Of a DNA stretch of 32,924 nt, positions 1 to 7,227 are shown piece after piece (the first letter of the stretch is position 1; each line of letters starts with the position of its first letter). The DNA comes from an uncultured Clostridia bacterium (GTDB taxonomy: Bacteria > Bacillota > Clostridia > UBA1381). Location: the NCBI GenBank assembly GCA_947624485.1, contig CANQKM010000016.1, positions 1 through 32,924 on the forward strand, read 5' to 3'. The position numbers were made by a program, and so were the translations under genes. The notes below the pieces were generated by a model. The model was not told the origin of the DNA, did no database searches, and saw only the letters and a program-made list of their open reading frames with translations.

Positions 1-49
1 CACTTGTGCGCAAGCCAGTAGAGCTAGGGCTATGCCCGAAAAGGAAAAA

Positions 50-68
50 CCACCCGCTACGCGGGTGG
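50..68 (-). terminator. Intrinsic terminator downstream of the AbrB gene
   Basis: A perfect 8-bp GC-rich stem (CCACCCGC/GCGGGTGG) closes a 3-nt loop. Read on the minus strand it is followed by a T-rich run. It lies about 100 nt past the stop codon of the minus-strand AbrB-type gene. I see no gene in the first 166 nt. Confidence 0.7.
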
Positions 69-166
69 ATATTTATTGTACCCTGTCAGACAGCCTGTCA
101 TAAAATCATTGATTATACTGTCTTATGTGAGGTATCCATTGCCTATTTTTTTTGTGTAATATATAG

Positions 167-418
167 TTATTCGTTAATATATCCTACGATTGCTTTCGCG
201 CAGTTGGGGCATATATTTTTGCCGCTGAACTGGAATACTTCTTTCGCGTCGCCGCAGAATATGCAGCACGGCTCGTATTTGCGGAGTATGATGCTGTTTT
301 CGTCGGTATATATCTCCACCGCGTCGCGGATCTCGATTCCAAACTTCCGCCTAAGCTCTACGGGCAGCACGATCCTTCCCAGTTCGTCTACTTTTCGCAC
401 AATTCCTACCGATTTCAT
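167..418 (-). CDS. AbrB/SpoVT-family DNA-binding regulator with C-terminal zinc ribbon
   Basis: This is an 83-residue transition-state-type regulator. The N-terminal half is a swapped-hairpin AbrB domain with the family hallmark RKVDELGRIVLPVELRR followed by an acidic-aliphatic strand. The C-terminal half has two cysteine pairs, CIFC and CPNC, which suggest a small zinc ribbon; this arrangement is common in clostridial AbrB paralogues. The start is the ATG after a GGGAGG Shine-Dalgarno; an in-frame upstream TTG falls inside that ribosome-binding site and is rejected. The gene is a single-gene unit with a near-consensus promoter and a downstream hairpin terminator. The regulon cannot be inferred from sequence. 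Confidence 0.9.
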   Translation of the reverse strand: MKSVGIVRKVDELGRIVLPVELRRKFGIEIRDAVEIYTDENSIILRKYEPCCIFCGDAKEVFQFSGKNICPNCAKAIVGYINE

Positions 419-445
419 GACACTACCTCCCAACGCAGTATTGAC

Positions 446-474
446 ATTATACCACCAAAAATGGAATTTGTCAA
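446..474 (-). promoter_or_regulatory. Sigma-A promoter of the AbrB-type gene
   Basis: On the minus strand a TTGACA -35 box is separated by exactly 17 nt from TATAAT, which is preceded by TGG, giving an extended -10. It lies about 28 nt upstream of the AbrB ATG, leaving a short leader. Confidence 0.85.
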
Positions 475-517
475 CAAAAAAGGAAAAAAAAGTAAATTTT
501 GGAAGTTATGTCGAAAT

Positions 518-1483
518 TTATAACGCGAGCCAATATGTGACCGCTTTCGGACTGACGTAACGCGCTGACATCTTCTGTGCCGTGGCGAGCGCGTCGAGCA
601 TAGCCACTGTTTTTTTCGGATCATGCGCGGCGCATATACGGCGCAGCGCGCCGCGTTTGTCGACATTTATAATACCGCTTGCCGCGTCCGTCTGCAAAAG
701 CAGCACGTCTCGCAGAAACGACATCCAGAAGCCTAAAATACGCGCAAAATCGTCCTTGTTTTCCTCAACATAGCTCTGCAGCTCAAAAATATCATCGCCG
801 CGGCGAGTAAGCAGCATGGGGAGGCGGTCAAGCGCGCTTTGACGGAGCGTTTCAAAGCTCTCGTCCGAAATAATATCGTCGGCTCTTTTCGGTATTCCGG
901 CGCAGTATTTGGCGAGAAAATCGAGCCTGTCGCTTTCCTGCGGGTACTTTTCACCGATGTATTTCCGCACCTCGTTTTCGCTTACGGCGGGAAAATGCAC
1001 GATAACGCAGCGCGAGTGTATTGTTTCGAGCAGCAAATCGGCGTTTTCGGTCACGATTATAAACGCGGCGTACTCCGGCGGCTCTTCGAGCGTTTTCAGA
1101 AATGCGTTCTGCGCTTCCTCCGTAATAATCGACGCGTCGGTGAAAACGTACACCTTCCGCTTTGCCGCAAACGGCTTTGTACTCACGTCGGCTTCGAGCG
1201 CGCGCATATTTTTCGCGCCGATCGTTTTTCGGTCGCGGTCGGGCTTCGGGAAAATTATATCGGGGTTTGTACCCGCCCTCGCCTCAACGCACGACGGACA
1301 CGAGCCGCACGGCGCTGTTTCGGCATTGACGCACGTCAGCGCCGCGGCGAACAGACGCGCCGCGTTTTCGACGTTAAGTCCTCTGTCGCCCTCAAAAATG
1401 TACGCGTGAGCGTTCACGCCGCCGCGTACGGCGTTTATAAGACCGTTCATTAAATCCTCATGAAAAATATCGTATCCGTACAT
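518..1483 (-). CDS. holB: DNA polymerase III, delta' subunit
   Basis: This 321-residue protein is a subunit of the clamp-loader complex that loads the beta clamp onto DNA. It begins with the HAYIFEGDRG segment, where the Walker A lysine is missing; this is normal for delta', which does not hydrolyse ATP. The zinc-binding cysteines appear as CGSCPSC, and the NAFLKTLEEPPE helix and the SRC motif of the AAA sensor region follow. The C-terminal third is the helical collar domain. The start is an ATG 3 nt after the tatD stop codon, with a GGAG site inside the end of tatD. It is the last gene of a close-packed minus-strand run of four genes. Confidence 0.93.
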   Translation of the reverse strand: MYGYDIFHEDLMNGLINAVRGGVNAHAYIFEGDRGLNVENAARLFAAALTCVNAETAPCGSCPSCVEARAGTNPDIIFPKPDRDRKTIGAKNMRALEADVSTKPFAAKRKVYVFTDASIITEEAQNAFLKTLEEPPEYAAFIIVTENADLLLETIHSRCVIVHFPAVSENEVRKYIGEKYPQESDRLDFLAKYCAGIPKRADDIISDESFETLRQSALDRLPMLLTRRGDDIFELQSYVEENKDDFARILGFWMSFLRDVLLLQTDAASGIINVDKRGALRRICAAHDPKKTVAMLDALATAQKMSARYVSPKAVTYWLAL

Positions 1484-1486
1484 ATC

Positions 1487-2254
1487 CTACTCCATCTTAA
1501 AACAGCGTTTCGCATTTTCATACGTTATATTCTCAATTTCCTCCGCGCTCATACCGCGTATTTCCGCGAGCTTTTCAGCCACGTAATGAATGTAGAGCGA
1601 CGAGTTGCGTTTGCCCCTGTGCGGCACGGGTGTGAGGTAGGGGCAGTCGGTTTCTATGACTATCCTGTCAAGCGGCACATATTTTGCAACCTCGACCGGC
1701 CGCACCGAGTTTTTGAACGTAAGCGAGCCGCCGAACGCGATATACATGCCCCAGTCGAGTATCTCCCTTGCCATTTCGACGCTTCCGGCGTAGCAGTGGA
1801 ACACGCCGCCCGTTTCGCGCACACTGCATGCGCGCAGAATATCCATACAATCCTTGTGCGCGTCGCGGTCGTGGATAATTACGGGCATATTAAGCTCCTT
1901 TGCAAGCTCAACCTGACGCGCGAACCATTTTTTCTGAATGTCGCGCGGTGAGAAATCGTAGTAGTAATCGAGACCGATTTCGCCTATCGCCCTGACCTTC
2001 GGATTTTTCGCGTATTCCCTGAGCGTTGTTATATCGCCCTCGGTCATGCTTCCGACCTCGTGCGGGTGGACTCCGACCGACGCGTACACGAACGGGTATT
2101 TTTCGCATATGCCGAAAATCAGCGGCACTTCGTCAAGAGACGAACACGAGTTCATTATAAGTCCGACGTTGTTTTCGGGCATTGATGCGAGAAGCGCGTC
2201 GCGGTCATCGTCAAATTTTTCGTCGTTGTAGTGCGCGTGTGAATCAAACAGCAT
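1487..2254 (-). CDS. tatD: TatD-family metal-dependent hydrolase (DNase)
   Basis: This 255-residue TIM-barrel hydrolase belongs to the TatD/YabD family, with predicted 3'-5' exonuclease or DNase activity. The metal-binding signatures are all present in order: DSHAHYND near the N terminus, GVHPHE, GEIGLDYYYD, IHDRDA, HCYAG and IETDCPYLTP. Length is normal for the family. The ATG follows an AAGGAG site and overlaps the 3' end of the VOC gene by 11 nt, so the two are translationally close. It precedes holB by 3 nt, a tatD-holB neighbourhood often seen in Firmicutes. The physiological substrate is not shown by the sequence. Confidence 0.93.
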   Translation of the reverse strand: MLFDSHAHYNDEKFDDDRDALLASMPENNVGLIMNSCSSLDEVPLIFGICEKYPFVYASVGVHPHEVGSMTEGDITTLREYAKNPKVRAIGEIGLDYYYDFSPRDIQKKWFARQVELAKELNMPVIIHDRDAHKDCMDILRACSVRETGGVFHCYAGSVEMAREILDWGMYIAFGGSLTFKNSVRPVEVAKYVPLDRIVIETDCPYLTPVPHRGKRNSSLYIHYVAEKLAEIRGMSAEEIENITYENAKRCFKME

Positions 2255-2732
2255 TGCTATCTCCTTTTTTGCTTTCTCCCAAACCTTTTTTTACAAATTC
2301 GACGTTCAGCTTCATCCGCTTTGCAATCTGCTCCGCGTTCATGCCCTCATCCGCGAATCTGCGCATCACCGTTTCAATCGCCTCTCCGACCTCGATTATA
2401 TGATGGTCGGGATCGTAGAAGCGCACAATCCTCTGTCCCCACCCGCGCATGACGGGCTTGTGTACGTATTTTATGCCGAACGTGTCGAGCCGCAGTATTA
2501 TATCGTCGAAATTTTCCGTTTCAAAATACATTTCGCTTGCGCGGTTGTCAAACATAACGTACTTGCTGTGTATACTGTCTATCCACGAGTCCATTTTCTG
2601 CAGTACGATGCAGCCGTTAAACGTAACGGTCGGCTCGTGGTCGGTCGTTATCGTAAGACCGAGAATGTCACGGTAGAATTTGCGGCTTTTTCCGAGGTCA
2701 GTCACCGCTATAAGCGTTCCCATAAATTTCAT
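2244..2732 (-). CDS. VOC-superfamily (glyoxalase/bleomycin-resistance fold) protein
   Basis: This 162-residue protein has the glyoxalase/bleomycin-resistance fold. The N-terminal module has the typical pattern of a beta strand, V(T)DLGKSRKFYRDILGL, and a second module ends with FYDPDHHIIEVGE, which supplies the usual metal-site glutamate. Residues from about 125 onward form an extra helical tail with an AEQIAKRM helix-turn-helix-like segment, so it is longer than the minimal family domain. The start overlaps the preceding PNPOx-like stop as ATGA. No substrate can be named: families with this fold include lactoylglutathione lyases, dioxygenases and antibiotic-binding proteins. Confidence 0.85.
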   Translation of the reverse strand: MKFMGTLIAVTDLGKSRKFYRDILGLTITTDHEPTVTFNGCIVLQKMDSWIDSIHSKYVMFDNRASEMYFETENFDDIILRLDTFGIKYVHKPVMRGWGQRIVRFYDPDHHIIEVGEAIETVMRRFADEGMNAEQIAKRMKLNVEFVKKGLGESKKGDSNAV

Positions 2733-3205
2733 GATTCGTTCACCAGCTTACCTGTCATATGTTCTGTTTCAAGCTCCAGACACTGCACACGCGCGGCGTT
2801 TTTCCTGATGTCGTTTTCTATGTACTCCTCGTCGTCGGTGAATTTGTGACCGAGGCGGCGGCAAATGTCTATCGCGCGGTCGGTGTCGGTGACGAGCCTT
2901 ATTCTGCCGAATATTATGACGCTTTTTATATTGAGCGCCCACTCGCCCTCGTTTCTGTAGCCCTCGTCGTACACGCAGAACGACGCCTTGTCCGAACGGC
3001 GTATAGCGTCGATTTTGTGTCCCTCGCCCGCGCTGTGGAAGCCGATCGTGTTTGTGCTTTCGTCGTATATGAAATCGATCGGCACGGCGTAGGGGTAGCC
3101 GTTGTCGCCCGCAAGCGCGAGAACTCCCCTCGGCTGCGACCGCAGTATCTCCCTGCACTCTTCATCGGTCAGCTGCTGCCTGAACCGTCTCATTTTCCGA
3201 AACAT
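2729..3205 (-). CDS. Pyridoxamine 5'-phosphate oxidase-like (NimA-type) flavin protein
   Basis: This 158-residue split-barrel protein resembles the NimA/5-nitroimidazole-reductase-like branch of the PNPOx superfamily. It begins with RRFRQQLTDEECREIL, the usual start of this branch, followed by GYPYAVPIDFIYD and FHSAGEGHKIDAIRR, which match the FMN-binding core. ASFCVYDE and a conserved VIIFGRI strand follow. An AAGGAG site precedes the ATG. It is the first gene of the PNPOx-VOC-tatD-holB run, and the VOC gene starts within its stop codon. It probably binds FMN, but whether it reduces a small molecule or degrades haem is not evident. Confidence 0.88.
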   Translation of the reverse strand: MFRKMRRFRQQLTDEECREILRSQPRGVLALAGDNGYPYAVPIDFIYDESTNTIGFHSAGEGHKIDAIRRSDKASFCVYDEGYRNEGEWALNIKSVIIFGRIRLVTDTDRAIDICRRLGHKFTDDEEYIENDIRKNAARVQCLELETEHMTGKLVNES

Positions 3206-3292
3206 TTGTCTCTCTCCTTTGTTTGTTGTTTTTGTGTGTTGTCAATATTTTTCTGATCTTATATAACAGCCATTATTGATATTTGACTAATA

Positions 3293-4645
3293 TCAAAAAC
3301 TCGTATTGTTAAGTCCGCTTGTTCCGTTTTGGAAAAACATAATATAGTAAATCGGAATATAAGCTATTTTCCCCTTAATTGTGATTTCACGTTCGTTTGA
3401 AACAACAAATGCCTTTTTTATATGATAGTCTTCATTGCCTATAAAATTATTAAGCGCGCTGTGAACTGTATAATCCTTACCGGACTTTACTTCAATGGGA
3501 ACGGAGGAAAGGCTGTTATAGTCATCAATCAGATAGTCAACCTCGCCTTTGTTTCTGTTATCGTAATAAAACAGCTTAAATCCGTGTGCAATCAGTTCAC
3601 TTGCCACAACACTTTCATAAACAGAGCCAAGATTTATACTTCGCTCATCGGAAAGCACGGAACGTATATTGTTACCGTAAAGTATTCCTGTCAAAATGCC
3701 AACATCATTCAAATACAATTTCAGCAAATTCTTTCCCGATGATTCAATCAGCGGAAACACAGGGTTTGCAATTGCCTGGACACCTAGTGCAATACCGGCA
3801 CTTATAAGGTATTCAAATTCATCTTTATAATCATTGAAGGTTTTCCCCTTTTTATTCTCTATATTTTGGGCAATCACTCGCTTTTTCTTATTTTCCATAT
3901 TTGACGGAATAAGGTCATAAATACGCCGTATTTTCAGTTTTCGCGCATCGTCGTATTTGGAAGCATCGGCAGCATAATAGTCATGTATCTCACTTTGTAT
4001 TTCTCTGACAGACTGAATATTTTTTTCTGTAATATATGAATTTATTGCATCCGGCAGACCGCCGACAAGCAAATATTTTCTGAATAAATCCATCATTTTG
4101 TTGTGCATTGAAACATCAAGCGCTTCAAGTCGTTCAAACTTTTTTTGCATAGCTAAAACAACGGTTTCATTTATACCGTTTGCATATAAAAATTCCTCAA
4201 AATCAAGCGGAAACATTCTTACTTTACGTATGCTGCCCATTGGTATCGACGTGGTTTCGGAAAGTGTAACGCCAAGCAGAGAGCCGCTTGCAATATAGTG
4301 AAAACGGTCGTCCTGTGATAAAAATTTCAGAAGTGTTAACAAGTGCGGATACACCTGTATTTCATCAATGAAAATCAGTGTATTTTCCTTTTTCCCCATT
4401 TTATTCCCGGCAATCATACTTACTTGCAAATAAAAATCCTCAACATTTTTTGTGTCAGCGAATAGTCTGTCGCCAAGACTGTCCTCTACCATATTGATTT
4501 CTATAAAGTTTTTGAACAATTTATTTCCAACATAGTTAATAATATACGTTTTACCAACTTGTCTTGCACCGTCTATCAGCAATATTTTTTTTGTTTCCGA
4601 TTTTAAGTGTTTTTCTATTACAGATTCTATTTTACGGTATAACAT
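3293..4645 (-). CDS. AAA ATPase with DUF4143 nuclease-like C-terminal domain
   Basis: This 450-residue protein has an AAA_14-type ATPase domain with Walker A GARQVGKT (about residues 27-34) and Walker B LIFIDEIQ, and a C-terminal DUF4143 domain. The GEVDYLIDD and PIEVKSGKD segments at the C terminus resemble the Asp/Glu-x-Lys core of PD-(D/E)xK nucleases. The start chosen is the ATG with GGAGG 5 nt upstream; a longer frame reaches 4735 but passes through the promoter. The gene is clearly AT-richer than its neighbours and is transcribed on its own. Such genes are often strain-variable in gut Firmicutes; the function is unknown. Confidence 0.88.
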   Translation of the reverse strand: MLYRKIESVIEKHLKSETKKILLIDGARQVGKTYIINYVGNKLFKNFIEINMVEDSLGDRLFADTKNVEDFYLQVSMIAGNKMGKKENTLIFIDEIQVYPHLLTLLKFLSQDDRFHYIASGSLLGVTLSETTSIPMGSIRKVRMFPLDFEEFLYANGINETVVLAMQKKFERLEALDVSMHNKMMDLFRKYLLVGGLPDAINSYITEKNIQSVREIQSEIHDYYAADASKYDDARKLKIRRIYDLIPSNMENKKKRVIAQNIENKKGKTFNDYKDEFEYLISAGIALGVQAIANPVFPLIESSGKNLLKLYLNDVGILTGILYGNNIRSVLSDERSINLGSVYESVVASELIAHGFKLFYYDNRNKGEVDYLIDDYNSLSSVPIEVKSGKDYTVHSALNNFIGNEDYHIKKAFVVSNEREITIKGKIAYIPIYYIMFFQNGTSGLNNTSF

Positions 4646-4673
4646 AATAACCTCCAATCGACTTTTCAATAAT

Positions 4674-4702
4674 ATTATAGCACATAAAATCAAACTTTTC
4701 AA
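4674..4702 (-). promoter_or_regulatory. Promoter of the AAA/DUF4143 gene
   Basis: On the minus strand TTGAAA is separated by 17 nt from TATAAT, which is preceded by TGC (extended -10). The promoter sits between the rlmD stop codon and the ATPase ribosome-binding site, so the ATPase is transcribed independently of the rlmD operon. Confidence 0.8.
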
Positions 4703-4731
4703 TATAAAATTAAATAATTTTTTGACACTTT

Positions 4732-5985
4732 TCAATTTTTCGCACTAAAAAGAATCACCGTCTCAACGTGTTCCGTATGGGGGAACAAATCAACGGCGGA
4801 GGCGCGGGATATGGTGTAGCCGTTATCGGCGAGGAAGCGCGCGTCGCGGGCGAGGGTGGACGGGCTGCACGACACGTACACCATGCGTTCCGGCTTCGCC
4901 TTTACTATCGCGCCGAGCGTTTTTTCGTCGCTGCCCCTGCGCGGCGGATCGAGTATCACAACGTCGGGCTTTACGCCGTCGCGTATCAGCGCGGGAACGA
5001 TTTTCTTCGCGCCACCCGCGTAAAATTCCGAGTTCGCGATACCGTTAAGCCGCGCGTTTTCTCTTGCGTCCTCAATCGCTTTTTCGACTATTTCCACGCC
5101 TATGACGCGCTTTGCAGTTTTCGCGGCGCACAGCGTTATCGAGCCTATGCCGCAGTACACGTCCAGCACCGTCTGCGTCTTATCCGCGGCGGCGTACTCC
5201 AAAGCCTTCTTGTACAGCTTTTCCGTTTGTTCGGGGTTTACCTGAAAAAAGCTTTCGGGCGATATTTTGAATTTAACGCCGCAAAGCGTTTCTGTAACCG
5301 TGTCCGAGCCGTATATTTTTTCGCCGTTCAGGAATATTCCCGACACGCTTTTACACGCGGCGGTAAGCGATTTTACAAGCTCCGCCGCGTCCGCATTGTC
5401 AGCCGTTACCGACACGGCGATCTCACCGGTCGAGAAGGATTTTCGCGTGAACACGGTTTTCGCGCCGCACCGCGCGGCTGCTTTTGTAATCGCCGCGTTT
5501 TCCGCCGCGCCAAGCATGCAGTCGCCGACGGGCGTGACGGTATCGCTGCCGCGCGAATAAAATCCCATACCGTTTTTACCGGCGTGGAACACCGTTTTAT
5601 TTCTGTACCGCGACGGGTTTTCCGCGCCGATAATTTCCTCAAGCTCGAAATTCTTAAAGCCGCCTATGCGGCGCATCGCGTTCTCGACGATTTCTTTTTT
5701 AATCTCAAGCTGTTTTTCGTATTTTATGTGCCGCAGCGCGCAGCCGCCGCACAGCTTATAGTGCGGACAATCCGGCGCGGCGCGGTCGGGCGAGGGCGAC
5801 AGTATTTCAGTGACCTTGCCCTCCGCGTACCTGTTTTTTACACGCGTTATCCTGATTTTTACCTCATCACCCGGTGCGGTAAACGGCACGAACACCGCCA
5901 TGCCGTCCACTCTCGCAACGCCGTTTCCGTCGGACGACACCGACAGTATTTTCACATTGTATTCATCGTTTATGCTGACTGCCAC
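4732..5985 (-). CDS. rlmD: 23S rRNA (uracil-C5)-methyltransferase, RlmD/RlmCD family
   Basis: This 417-residue RumA-family enzyme transfers a methyl group from SAM to C5 of a uridine in 23S rRNA. An N-terminal TRAM RNA-binding domain (about 1-60) is followed by the iron-sulfur cysteines in CPHYKLCGGCALRH, with the fourth expected further on. The SAM site is seen in VLDVYCGIGS, and the catalytic region in VILDPPRRG and YVSCSPSTLARD, where the latter cysteine is the nucleophile. The start is a GTG overlapping the end of the cyclo-ligase gene by 23 nt, with only a weak, distant AAAGGA. In Bacillus the single RlmCD enzyme modifies two positions, so dual specificity is possible here. Confidence 0.93.
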   Translation of the reverse strand: MAVSINDEYNVKILSVSSDGNGVARVDGMAVFVPFTAPGDEVKIRITRVKNRYAEGKVTEILSPSPDRAAPDCPHYKLCGGCALRHIKYEKQLEIKKEIVENAMRRIGGFKNFELEEIIGAENPSRYRNKTVFHAGKNGMGFYSRGSDTVTPVGDCMLGAAENAAITKAAARCGAKTVFTRKSFSTGEIAVSVTADNADAAELVKSLTAACKSVSGIFLNGEKIYGSDTVTETLCGVKFKISPESFFQVNPEQTEKLYKKALEYAAADKTQTVLDVYCGIGSITLCAAKTAKRVIGVEIVEKAIEDARENARLNGIANSEFYAGGAKKIVPALIRDGVKPDVVILDPPRRGSDEKTLGAIVKAKPERMVYVSCSPSTLARDARFLADNGYTISRASAVDLFPHTEHVETVILFSAKN

Positions 5986-6541
5986 TCTGTATCACCAAAA
6001 TCCTTTTTTCGGTCACTATAATATCCATCGGTGCGTCGTGCGGCTCCGTCGGGATTTCATCGAGAAGCTGAAAATCGTAGCACAGCGCGATCCGAAGCGC
6101 GTCCGTTTTTTCAAAAAGTCTGTCGTAGTAACCCTTGCCGAAACCCATTCTGCCGCCGCGAGTGTCAAACGCGAGTCCGGGCGTTACTATAACGTCCATG
6201 TCGTTTTCGTCCGCGTGTTTTATAACGGTCGGCTCGTAAATTCCGTATGCGCCGCGCGCAAGCTCCGATGTATTATCGATGTACGACAGCGACAGCGTTA
6301 CGCTTTCCTCGTCGGCGACGGGTACGGCAACGCGTTTGCCCGATTCAAGAAGCGCGCCGATTATACCGCGCGTGTCGGGTTCCTTGAATGCGGAAATGTA
6401 AACGCATACGGTTTTTGCGTCCTTTACCGCCGTTATGTTCAAAAGCGACCGCGCTATAGCCTCGCTTTTTCCCTTCACCTCGTCCGCCGGCAAATTGCGG
6501 CGCGTTTCGCGCATTTTCACGCGCAGCTCGTCCTTAATCAA
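5963..6541 (-). CDS. 5-formyltetrahydrofolate cyclo-ligase family protein
   Basis: This 192-residue protein matches 5-formyl-THF cyclo-ligase, which converts 5-formyl-THF to 5,10-methenyl-THF using ATP in the cytosol. An N-terminal Lys/Arg-rich helix (KDELRVKMRETRRNL) is followed by VCVYISAFKEPDT, VAVPV and the signature PGLAFDTRGGRMGFGKGYYDR, the folate and ATP site. Length is normal. The initiation codon appears to be TTG, overlapping the DJ-1 TGA by 4 nt (TTGA), with a GGAGA site about 10 nt upstream. It is followed by rlmD with overlapping frames, so translation is probably coupled through the three-gene operon. Confidence 0.92.
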   Translation of the reverse strand: MIKDELRVKMRETRRNLPADEVKGKSEAIARSLLNITAVKDAKTVCVYISAFKEPDTRGIIGALLESGKRVAVPVADEESVTLSLSYIDNTSELARGAYGIYEPTVIKHADENDMDVIVTPGLAFDTRGGRMGFGKGYYDRLFEKTDALRIALCYDFQLLDEIPTEPHDAPMDIIVTEKRILVIQSGSQHKR

Positions 6542-7071
6542 TACTGCATTGTCTCCTTTATCTTATCCGCTGTCGCCTTATCTTTAAGCACCGACAGCAT
6601 CAAAAAGCCGAAGTCGCCTGCGGCGCCCGCGCCCTTGCCGGTGATGAACTTACCGTCGATAACGGCTTTGTCGGGAACGACGTCTGCACCGTAGAGGTAC
6701 TTTTCGTAACCCGGGAAGCACGTCGCCTTTTTACCCTCAAGCAGCATTTTTTTACCGAGAATTGACGGCGCGGCGCATATCGCCGACACGTAAATGTTGT
6801 TCGCTACGGCGTAGCTTATTAGCGCATGTACGGCGTTTGACGCGTCGAGCTTTTCGTGGCCCGCTCCGCCGGGAAGCATGAGAAGCTCCATATCGTCGCA
6901 GTCAACCTCTCCGATTTCAATATCGGCGGTGACGGGTATGCCGTGCGCGCCTGTAACCGTTTTGCCGGTCACACCGACAGTTTTAACATTTACTCCGCCG
7001 CGTCTTAAAATATCAATGGGTTCTATCGCCTCGACTTCCTCGAAGCCGTCCGCCAAAAGAACGTATACCAT
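6538..7071 (-). CDS. DJ-1/PfpI (ThiJ) family protein
   Basis: This 177-residue protein has the DJ-1 fold. ADGFEEVEA near the N terminus supplies the conserved glutamate, LMLPGG marks the loop after the central strand, and VSAICAAPSIL holds the nucleophile-elbow cysteine. Length is typical for the DJ-1 clade rather than for PfpI proteases. Possible roles in the family are glyoxalase/deglycase activity or redox sensing; no partner in the window decides between them. A GGAGG site lies upstream of the ATG. It is the first gene of the operon with the cyclo-ligase and rlmD, divergent from citrate synthase. Confidence 0.92.
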   Translation of the reverse strand: MVYVLLADGFEEVEAIEPIDILRRGGVNVKTVGVTGKTVTGAHGIPVTADIEIGEVDCDDMELLMLPGGAGHEKLDASNAVHALISYAVANNIYVSAICAAPSILGKKMLLEGKKATCFPGYEKYLYGADVVPDKAVIDGKFITGKGAGAAGDFGFLMLSVLKDKATADKIKETMQY

Positions 7072-7099
7072 AAAAATTACCTCCGTTGTGTTTTTTTCT

Positions 7100-7128
7100 A
7101 TTTTACCACAAAAAAAAATAATTCACAA
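7100..7128 (-). promoter_or_regulatory. Promoter of the DJ-1/cyclo-ligase/rlmD operon
   Basis: On the minus strand TTGTGA is separated by 17 nt from TAAAAT, preceded by TGG. Its -35 box is only about 20 nt from the divergent citrate-synthase -35 box, so a regulator bound there could affect both. Confidence 0.7.
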
Positions 7129-7147
7129 TATATTCACACAATTTTAA

Positions 7148-7175
7148 TTGCAACGTTATCTTTTTATGGTACAAT
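7148..7175 (+). promoter_or_regulatory. Promoter of the citrate synthase gene
   Basis: TTGCAA is separated by 16 nt from TACAAT, which has an upstream TGG extended -10. It lies about 50 nt before the ATG, which has a GGAGG ribosome-binding site. Confidence 0.75.
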
Positions 7176-7227
7176 AGATATAATCACTCAAAAAAAATTC
7201 TGACACGCTCGGAACGGAGGAAAGAAG

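Noticed and set aside
518..1483. holB as a decayed ATPase because Walker A lacks its lysine
   Set aside because: Loss of ATP hydrolysis is normal in delta'; all other signatures are intact.
3273..3292. Terminator for the DUF4143 ATPase gene
   Set aside because: TGATATT/AATATCA forms only a weak AT stem with no T tail.
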